A model generated the notes under the pieces. The model worked only from the letters and a program-made list of their open reading frames with translations, was not told the origin of the DNA and did not search any database. The position numbers were made by a program, and so were the translations under genes. Shown in pieces: positions 1 to 4,606 of a DNA stretch of 5,665 nucleotides. Within the stretch, counting starts at the first letter, position 1. The number at the start of each line of letters is the position of its first letter. The stretch comes from Bryobacterales bacterium. Lineage in GTDB: Bacteria; Acidobacteriota; Terriglobia; Bryobacterales; Bryobacteraceae. The DNA lies in assembly GCA_009697495.1 (NCBI GenBank), contig SHUN01000239.1, positions 1 to 5,665 of the forward strand, given 5' to 3'.

Positions 1-366
1 GTCCTGATTTTCTACCTCGGCCAGGAGTGCGCCCATTGCCTGGAACAGCTGCAAGCCGTGGCCAAGCGGAAGGAAGATTTCGAGAAACGCAACACGGCCG
101 TGCTCGCGCTATCCAGCAATAAACCGGAGGACAACGCCGACTCCGTGAAGATCAAGGAACTGCCGTTCCGGCTGCTCTCCGATGAGCGTTTTGAAAACGC
201 CAAGCGCTATTTATCCTATGATGATTTTGAACGGCTCGAACTGCACTCCACGGTCCTCATCGACGCCAAAGGAAAGGTGCGTTGGGCGCAACGCGGGGGA
301 GATCCGTTCACCGACTTTGATCGGCTCTTTAAGGAAATCGACCTGACGAATAAATCTTCGGAATGA
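1..366 (+). CDS. Thioredoxin-fold redoxin (AhpC/TSA-like) domain protein, C-terminal part only
   Basis: The reading frame is open from base 1 to the TGA at 364-366, giving 121 visible residues. The 5' end lies outside the window. The visible part opens with a hydrophobic beta strand (VLIFYLG) followed by CAHC at visible residues 10-13. This is a thioredoxin-type CxxC placed as in AhpC/TSA and redoxin domains. Later come a strand-like segment (AVLALSS), LPFRLLSD, and STVLIDAKGKVRW, which matches the typical redoxin segment where the substrate or partner sits beside an 'x-LID-x-x-G-x-[IV]-R-W' strand. These features suggest a thiol-disulfide oxidoreductase or peroxiredoxin-like role, but the two-cysteine motif alone does not separate reductase from peroxidase. 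In related bacteria such domains often end larger proteins, so the missing N-terminus may carry another domain. Fold assignment is confident; the exact substrate is unknown. Confidence 0.85.
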   Translation, partial: VLIFYLGQECAHCLEQLQAVAKRKEDFEKRNTAVLALSSNKPEDNADSVKIKELPFRLLSDERFENAKRYLSYDDFERLELHSTVLIDAKGKVRWAQRGGDPFTDFDRLFKEIDLTNKSSE

Positions 367-403
367 GGGAACGCAAGCCGTCTGGAATCGTAGATCCAGT
401 TAA

Positions 404-468
404 CCGGATTTTCTCCGCCAGAGAGACCCTTTCCCCAACGACAACCCCCTCTGGCGGAGACCCGGATT
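404..468. repeat. 12-bp perfect inverted repeat flanked by a 7-bp direct repeat
   Basis: TCTCCGCCAGAG at 412-423 is exactly complementary to CTCTGGCGGAGA at 449-460, with a 25-base pyrimidine- and C-rich loop between. The hairpin is bracketed, one base out on each side, by the direct repeat CCGGATT at 404-410 and 462-468. No T-run follows the stem on either strand, so it does not look like a standard intrinsic terminator, although it lies 45 bases after the redoxin stop codon. It could be a transcript-end hairpin, a REP-like element, or a small palindromic element with a target duplication. The sequence alone does not decide between these. Confidence 0.6.
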
Positions 469-490
469 GATCGAGTCGAAACGGGACGGA

Positions 491-919
491 ATGGTCACGA
501 TGCGGCATACCATTCCCGAAGATGCCGCCATTTGCGGCCGGATTTGTTTCGACGCCTTTTCCGCCGGAGATTCCTTCCCCGGAGGCGGCGGTGGGGCTGC
601 TTGGCATGTTGTTTTCGCACGCGAACTTTTACGCGGTGGTAGCGGAGTTGGATGGACGGTCCGCGATTGCCGGTGTTGGGCCGATCACGGTGGACCCCGC
701 GGCGCAGAACCAAGGTGTCGGACGCGGTAGGGCAGTCGACGGCGGACGTTATCGCGCTCATCTCCGCTGCCACGGATATTCCCGCGCCCGTGATCCTGGT
801 CCCGATGCGCAACTCGCAATTGTTCAATTGGTGTCTGGCGAACGGCCTGCGGGTAGTGCAGTCGATTGGGCCTTTACCATGAATCGGCCGGGGCCTACTT
901 GCCGTCGATCCTCTACTAA
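491..919 (+). pseudogene. Decayed GNAT-family N-acetyltransferase (frameshifts and internal deletions)
   Basis: Four consecutive pieces of one acetyltransferase family are seen, in order but in changing frames. From ATG 491 (or 500) the N-terminus MRHTIPEDAAICGRICFDAF runs in frame 2. From about 561, FPPEIPSPEAAVGLL through ITVDPAAQNQGVGR runs in frame 0; the last part is the GNAT acetyl-CoA-binding R/Q-x-x-G-x-G/A motif. From about 724, AVGQSTADVIALI through RNSQLFNWCLANGLRVVQ runs in frame 1. From 875, YHESAGAYLPSILY runs in frame 2 and ends at TAA 917-919. Relative to the family as I remember it (about 280-290 residues), the linker after CFDAF, a short segment after ELDGR, most of the middle including the rest of the first GNAT domain, and a few residues near the end are missing. 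A single extra C near 871-873 could explain the last frame change. No intact product is possible. The identity comes from remembered family patterns; the broken state is visible directly. Confidence 0.8.
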
Positions 920-935
920 CCATATAGTTGAGTCC

Positions 936-2024
936 ATGCGATACGCGGCGGTTCTAGGATTTGCTTTTGGTTTGCTTTGTTTTGGCGATGACAGCGGACG
1001 GTTGTTGCGGCTGGATCATTATGTCAGCGTTAAATCCACGGTCCCGGCAATCGCCGGGCAGATGGCACAGATTTATGTGCGGGAAGTGGTACAGGCGCGG
1101 CACGGCAAGGAAGTGGTACTGTTCATTCATGGCGCGGGCACGCCGGCCGAAGTCGCCTTCGACGTCCCCTATCAGGACTACAGTTGGATGGCGTTTCTGG
1201 CGCGGGCCGGATACGACGTGTTCTCGATGGATATGACGGGCTACGGGCGGTCGACGCGGCCGTTGGCGATGAACGACCCTTGCAACATGGCCCCCGAGGA
1301 GCAGAAATCCCTGTTCGGCGCTGTGTGCGCGCCGAGCTACGGGCAGCAGATGACGACGCTGGCTTCCGATTGGAACGACATCGGCGCTGTCGTCGATTAT
1401 TTGCGGACGAAACGGCGCGTGGAGAAGGTCAACCTCATCGGCTGGTCGCTCGGCGGGCCGCGGGCCGGCGGGTATGCGGCGCATCATCCGGACAAAGTGA
1501 ACAAGCTGGTGCTACTGGCGCCGGCGTATCGGCGGGGAGCATCCATGGATCCGCCGGCGGTCGTCCCGGCGAAGGGCCCGGCATTCGGGAAACAGACTCG
1601 AGTTGATCTCGACGCCAATTGGGATCGGCAAATCGGCTGCCCCGATCAAATAGATCCAAAGGCGCGGGAAGCGGTATGGGCGGACATGCTGGCGTCCGAT
1701 CCTCAGGGGGCGACATGGGGTACGGGAGTGCGCCGCGCGCCATTGGTGACGACATGGGGCTGGAACGAAAGCGTCGTCAGCAAAATGCAGATTCCGGCGC
1801 TGCTCGTGGCCGCCGCGCACGATAAGCAGGTTCCCGCCGCCGGCGTGAAGACTCTTTACGACGACATGGGAACGAAGCAAAAAGTCTTCGTCGATCTGGC
1901 CTGTACGTCGCACAACGCGCTGTGGGAGAAGAACCACCTGCTGCTATTCCGCGCGTCGCTCGAATGGCTGCGCGACGGCTCCGTCAACGGCAACAAAGAG
2001 GGCGTCGTAAAGCTGGGCTATTAG
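936..2024 (+). CDS. Secreted or periplasmic alpha/beta hydrolase
   Basis: This is a 362-residue alpha/beta-hydrolase-fold enzyme. The oxyanion segment HGAG is at residues 65-68, the nucleophile elbow GWSLGG places Ser171, the probable acid is Asp296 in AAHDKQVP, and the probable base is His326 in TSHNALW, so a complete catalytic triad is present. The N-terminus (Met, Arg, then a hydrophobic run to about residue 16) reads as a short signal peptide, which supports ATG 936 as the start. The frame is also open upstream to 522, but that stretch is acetyltransferase pseudogene sequence. Cys116 and Cys131 bracket a lid-side insertion and could form a disulfide, in keeping with export. The GLLC at 12-15 is a poor lipobox because it lacks Gly, Ala or Ser before Cys. 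No good Shine-Dalgarno sequence precedes the start, which lies 16 bases after the pseudogene's TAA. The substrate (ester, lactone or other) cannot be told. Confidence 0.9.
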   Translation: MRYAAVLGFAFGLLCFGDDSGRLLRLDHYVSVKSTVPAIAGQMAQIYVREVVQARHGKEVVLFIHGAGTPAEVAFDVPYQDYSWMAFLARAGYDVFSMDMTGYGRSTRPLAMNDPCNMAPEEQKSLFGAVCAPSYGQQMTTLASDWNDIGAVVDYLRTKRRVEKVNLIGWSLGGPRAGGYAAHHPDKVNKLVLLAPAYRRGASMDPPAVVPAKGPAFGKQTRVDLDANWDRQIGCPDQIDPKAREAVWADMLASDPQGATWGTGVRRAPLVTTWGWNESVVSKMQIPALLVAAAHDKQVPAAGVKTLYDDMGTKQKVFVDLACTSHNALWEKNHLLLFRASLEWLRDGSVNGNKEGVVKLGY

Positions 2025-2194
2025 CACGGCCCCGAACGATTGGAAGGATTGGCAATCGCGACGCCGTAGTGCCTTCACCGTAATCCGCGTCCAATGCGGT
2101 AACATCATTCATTGCTGCCGCGTTCCTGGAGTTCACCGGGAATGCCGCTTTCGAGAAACCAGTGCGCGGCAAATGATTCTGGGTGGTTAGTGCG

Positions 2195-2533
2195 ATGTCC
2201 ACGCAAGATAGCCTAGTCGCGGTGCGAGGCGCAGTAATCGAATCCGCGCGCAGGAAAATCCTATTCCTCCCTCATGCCATCCGGCAGATGTCACGGCCCG
2301 ATAGAATGATTACAGGGCCGGATGTGCGCCGCGTCGTTATGAACGGTGAGATCATTGGAAATTACCCTGAGGATGTCCGCGGCCATAGCTGTTTGTTGCT
2401 TGGAATCGACCTCGAAGGAAGACCAATTCATGTGGTGTGTTCGCCGAAACCTGAATACTTGGCGATCATCACGGCCTACACGCCAGAGCCTAAAGAGTGG
2501 GACGCGGCATTTAAAGTGAGGAAGAAGCCATGA
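2195..2533 (+). CDS. DUF4258-domain protein, probable toxin of a type II toxin-antitoxin pair
   Basis: This 112-residue protein has the DUF4258 pattern: His27 and the following QMSRP segment, then GPDVRRVVMNGEIIGNYPED (residues 41-60), a hydrophobic LLLGID strand, GRPIHVV with His79, and ITAYTPEPKEW ending at Trp102. DUF4258 proteins are small and resemble RelE/MqsR-type toxins in size and fold prediction. When paired with a zinc-finger partner they are usually annotated as mRNA-interferase-like, but activity has not generally been proven. ATG 2195 is preferred because GGGTGG lies at 2181-2186, 8 bases upstream. GTG 2183 in the same frame would add four residues. The stop overlaps the next gene's start in ATGA, so the two are co-translated. 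GC content is clearly lower than in the flanking metabolic genes, which suggests acquisition. The family call is firm; toxin function is inferred from the pairing. Confidence 0.8.
   Translation: MSTQDSLVAVRGAVIESARRKILFLPHAIRQMSRPDRMITGPDVRRVVMNGEIIGNYPEDVRGHSCLLLGIDLEGRPIHVVCSPKPEYLAIITAYTPEPKEWDAAFKVRKKP
2518..2533 (+). promoter_or_regulatory. Ribosome binding site and ATGA coupling junction of the two-gene module
   Basis: GAGG at 2518-2521 lies 8 bases before ATG 2530, inside the end of the DUF4258 gene. The start codon overlaps that gene's TGA (2531-2533) by sharing ATGA. This fixes the start of the zinc-finger gene and implies translational coupling, a common way of keeping antitoxin and toxin supply linked. 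Confidence 0.75.
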
Positions 2534-2757
2534 AGGACGTACAAATGAAGTGTATCCACTGCGAAGGACGGATGAAAAAAGACGCCGCGCCTTTCCACAT
2601 TGATCGCAGGGGGTACCATTTGTCACTGGACGCCGTGCCTGCCTGGGTGTGTGGTCAGTGCGGCGAGCCCTACTTCGAGGAGCGAGAGGTCCGAACGATC
2701 CAACGTCTGCTCTCCCAGTTGGACAAACAAACCGCGGGTCTCGCATCGGTGGCGTGA
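2530..2757 (+). CDS. YgiT/MqsA-type zinc-finger protein, probable antitoxin
   Basis: This is a 75-residue protein with two CxxC pairs, Cys8/Cys11 (CIHC) and Cys41/Cys44 (CGQC), a four-cysteine zinc site. The stretch VPAWVCGQCGEPYFEE is the hallmark of the YgiT-type (MqsA N-terminal) zinc finger. The rest, from about residue 50, is a charged amphipathic helix (EREVRTIQRLLSQLDKQ). MqsA of E. coli continues into an XRE-type helix-turn-helix that binds DNA; this protein ends before any such domain, so it can be only the toxin-binding half. It follows the DUF4258 gene with a 4-base overlap, giving toxin-first order as in mqsRA. It probably neutralises the upstream protein by direct binding. A second in-frame ATG at 2545 (Met6) is possible but has no better ribosome site. 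The domain call is strong; the antitoxin role is inferred. Confidence 0.82.
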   Translation: MKDVQMKCIHCEGRMKKDAAPFHIDRRGYHLSLDAVPAWVCGQCGEPYFEEREVRTIQRLLSQLDKQTAGLASVA

Positions 2758-2766
2758 CGCTGGAGT

Positions 2767-2787
2767 GATCGGGCCGGCTCCCAGATC
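2767..2787 (+). terminator. Weak hairpin after the DUF4258/zinc-finger module
   Basis: GATCGGG at 2767-2773 pairs with CCC (2780-2782) and, past a bulged A at 2783, with GATC (2784-2787), leaving a 6-base loop. It begins 10 bases after the zinc-finger gene's stop, a natural place for a transcript end, but no T-run follows. A Rho-dependent or hairpin-only end is possible. Low confidence. Confidence 0.25.
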
Positions 2788-2902
2788 CTCAGGGGCAGTT
2801 CAGAGGGACCAGTGCTAAAGCCGTTGATTCCACGCCATGCCCAACTGTCTTGTGGCCATGCGCCTTCGAGATTCCCCAGCCGTGGCCGTATTCGAGCCCT
2901 TC

Positions 2903-2920
2903 GGCCCAGTCCTGTGGGCC
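2903..2920 (-). terminator. Weak hairpin after yqeY
   Basis: GGCCCA (2903-2908) and TGGGCC (2915-2920) form a perfect 6-bp GC-rich stem with a 6-base loop, starting 6 bases beyond the yqeY stop codon on the minus strand. There is no T-run on either strand. It lies in the gap where yqeY and the plus-strand module converge, so it may mark a transcript end for yqeY. Low confidence. Confidence 0.3.
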
Positions 2921-2926
2921 ACCGAA

Positions 2927-3376
2927 TTACAGGCTCAACCGGGCGCGAATCTTCTCGCTTAATGCCTTCCCATCAACCCGCTTCCCAGCGAGTTTGGCCT
3001 TCGCGGCATTCATCACCAAACCCATCTTGGCCTTATCCGTTACGCCGGTTTCGGCGACGGCGGCCTCAATAGCGGCGTTGACTTCCTCTTCCGATGGCGC
3101 GGCCGGCAAATACGCTTCGACAAGCACCAATTCCGCCGCTTCTTTATCCGCCAATTCCGGTCGTCCGTTGGCCCGGAACATCTCCATCGACTCGCGTCGC
3201 TGCTTGGCGATAGTCGTCACCACCTGCATCTCAGTCGCCTCGTCAAGCGGCTTCATGCTGTCGATCTGAAACTTCTGCAGAGCGGCTTTCAGCATCCGAA
3301 TGGCGCTGAGGCGGGACTCGTCTTTGGCCTTCATCGCGGCCACCATATCCTTCTGAATCTGATCGAGGAGAGGCAT
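2927..3376 (-). CDS. yqeY: GatB/YqeY-domain protein
   Basis: This 149-residue protein covers the usual full length of the stand-alone YqeY family. The helical N-terminal half carries DMVAAMKAKDESRLSAIRML (residues 10-29), the family's signature K-D-x-x-R-L-x-x-[IL]-R-x-[LIM] region. It is followed by the conserved KQRRES (59-64) and F-x-x-x-x-R-x-[ED]-L-A-x-K-E-x-x-E (68-82), then EAYLP (87-91), and a small C-terminal helical domain with TDKAKMGLVMNAAKAKLAGK and the closing VDGKALSEKIRARL. The C-terminal part is related to the tail domain of GatB, the tRNA-dependent amidotransferase subunit that contacts tRNA. The cellular role of free-standing YqeY is not established. ATG 3376 is chosen because the family begins with a short MxLLxxIxxDM segment; a TTG at 3409 would add 11 atypical residues and overlap the divergent gene's start. 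No Shine-Dalgarno sequence is visible. Confidence 0.92.
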   Translation of the reverse strand: MPLLDQIQKDMVAAMKAKDESRLSAIRMLKAALQKFQIDSMKPLDEATEMQVVTTIAKQRRESMEMFRANGRPELADKEAAELVLVEAYLPAAPSEEEVNAAIEAAVAETGVTDKAKMGLVMNAAKAKLAGKRVDGKALSEKIRARLSL

Positions 3377-3408
3377 GTTTGTTATTCTAATTGTACGCTC
3401 TCTATCCA
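3377..3408. promoter_or_regulatory. Short AT-rich divergent promoter region between yqeY and the aminotransferase gene
   Basis: Only 32 bases separate the two divergent start codons, and they are AT-rich compared with both genes. On the minus strand TACAAT (plus positions 3390-3395) is a good -10 candidate, which would start the yqeY transcript only a few bases before its ATG. On the plus strand TATTCT (3383-3388) is a weaker -10 candidate for the aminotransferase, leaving a leader of roughly a dozen bases. Neither gene has a purine-rich ribosome site here. Any -35 elements would lie inside the opposite gene and none is convincing. Confidence 0.4.
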
Positions 3409-4581
3409 ATGCACATTAAGAAACAACGGCTTTTAACACCGGGCCCGACGCCCCTTTATCCCCCCGCACTACACGCCATGATGGCCTCCGACGTGCACCA
3501 CCGCACCCAGGACTTCGTCAAGATTCAGAACCAGGCGCTGGCCTCTCTAAGGGAAGTGTTGGGCACCTCGAACGACGTTTTCATTCTGGTTTCCTCCGGT
3601 TCCGGCGGCCTGGAAGCCTCGGCTTCCAACTTCCTTTCCATGGGCGATACGGTTGTTATCTGCTGCGCCGGTAAATTCGGCGAACGTTGGGTGGAGATCG
3701 CCAAAGCCTACTCGCTGAACGCGGTTGTTCTGAAGGCTGAATACGGCGATGTCGTCACGCCGGAACGCGTGGCGGAAGCGTTGGCGGCAAATCCGGACGC
3801 CAAAGGCGTCATGGTCCAGGCATCGGAAACCTCGACTGGCGCGATGCACGACGTGGAAGCAATGGCGGCCATTGTGAAGCCCACCGGGGCGCTGTTCATC
3901 GTGGACGCGATTACCGGCATTGGCACCATGCCGCTCGATATCGACGGCTGGGGCATCGATATCTGTGTCGGCGGCTCGCAGAAGTCGTTCATGATTCCTC
4001 CAGGCCTGGCGTTTGTCACGGTGAGCGCGAAGGCCTGGAAGGCCAATGAAACGGCCACTATTCCGCGCTTCTACTTCGATTTGAAGAAGGAAAAGAAGAT
4101 GATCGACAAGGGCGAGGGGTCCAGTTGGACGCCGAACACCTCGCACATCATCGCTTTGAACGCGGCGCTCGACTACATCAAACAACTCGGCATGCCGAAG
4201 TTGATCGAAAACGCGCAGTTGCTGGCGAAAGCAACCCGGCTGGCGGCCGAAGCGCTGGGCCTGGAACTGTTCGCCAAGAACAACCCTGGCAACTCGGTGA
4301 CGGCGATCAAAGCCCCGGCGGGCATGGATTCCGGCGTGATCGTGAAGGGGTTCCGGACCCACTTTGGCGCCATTATCGCCAACGGACAGGGTTCGATGAA
4401 GGGACAGATTTTCCGCATGGCGCATCTCGGCTATTTTGATTTTGCCGACATGTTTGCGGTGATCGCGGCACTGGAACTGATTCTCCAAGCCAATGGCCAC
4501 AAGGTGGAACTGGGCTCTGGCGTGGCGGCGGTGCAGCGAGTATATGCCGAAGCGGCGATGTCGCAAACGGCGAAGGCGTAA
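3409..4581 (+). CDS. Class V PLP-dependent aminotransferase (alanine/serine-glyoxylate type), probable serine-pathway transaminase
   Basis: This is a 390-residue fold-type I PLP enzyme. The family opening KKQRLLTPGPTPLYP is at residues 4-18. SGSGG (63-67) forms the phosphate-binding turn, VDAITG (165-170) carries Asp166 that holds the pyridine nitrogen, and GGSQKSFMIPPGLAFV (188-203) places the Schiff-base lysine at Lys192. The C-terminal RMAHLG (336-341) supplies Arg336, the expected substrate carboxylate binder. Together these mark the alanine-glyoxylate/serine-glyoxylate/serine-pyruvate group rather than SerC or NifS. serA follows 25 bases downstream on the same strand, which suggests that this enzyme transaminates 3-phosphohydroxypyruvate to phosphoserine. 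A class V enzyme of Methanocaldococcus jannaschii has been reported to do that step. Glyoxylate or pyruvate transamination of serine remains an alternative. ATG 3409 fits the family start; TTG 3391 would add six residues. No Shine-Dalgarno sequence is visible. Confidence 0.92.
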   Translation: MHIKKQRLLTPGPTPLYPPALHAMMASDVHHRTQDFVKIQNQALASLREVLGTSNDVFILVSSGSGGLEASASNFLSMGDTVVICCAGKFGERWVEIAKAYSLNAVVLKAEYGDVVTPERVAEALAANPDAKGVMVQASETSTGAMHDVEAMAAIVKPTGALFIVDAITGIGTMPLDIDGWGIDICVGGSQKSFMIPPGLAFVTVSAKAWKANETATIPRFYFDLKKEKKMIDKGEGSSWTPNTSHIIALNAALDYIKQLGMPKLIENAQLLAKATRLAAEALGLELFAKNNPGNSVTAIKAPAGMDSGVIVKGFRTHFGAIIANGQGSMKGQIFRMAHLGYFDFADMFAVIAALELILQANGHKVELGSGVAAVQRVYAEAAMSQTAKA

Positions 4582-4606
4582 CAATACGGGAGCGGAAGTA
4601 AAGCAA

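Noticed and set aside
947..952. GLLC at the N-terminus of the hydrolase considered as a lipoprotein signal
   Set aside because: The residue before Cys15 is leucine, not Gly, Ala or Ser, so it does not fit a lipobox.
954..1487. A 177-codon minus-strand open frame opposite the hydrolase
   Set aside because: It is a shadow of the hydrolase, which has clear catalytic motifs; the minus-strand translation has none.
2040..2194. A search for a promoter for the DUF4258 module, including TTGGCA near 2049
   Set aside because: No -10-like box sits at a suitable distance, so I could not support a promoter call.
2108..2212. A 35-codon stop-free stretch on the minus strand reading FAAHWFLESGIPGELQERGS near its end, possibly a gene remnant
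   Set aside because: It has no start codon with a ribosome site, is bounded by stops at both ends, overlaps the DUF4258 start, and matches no family I recognise.
2837..2962. A 41-codon plus-strand open frame from ATG 2837 in the convergent gap
   Set aside because: No ribosome site precedes it, it runs antisense into the end of yqeY, and its translation suggests no known domain.
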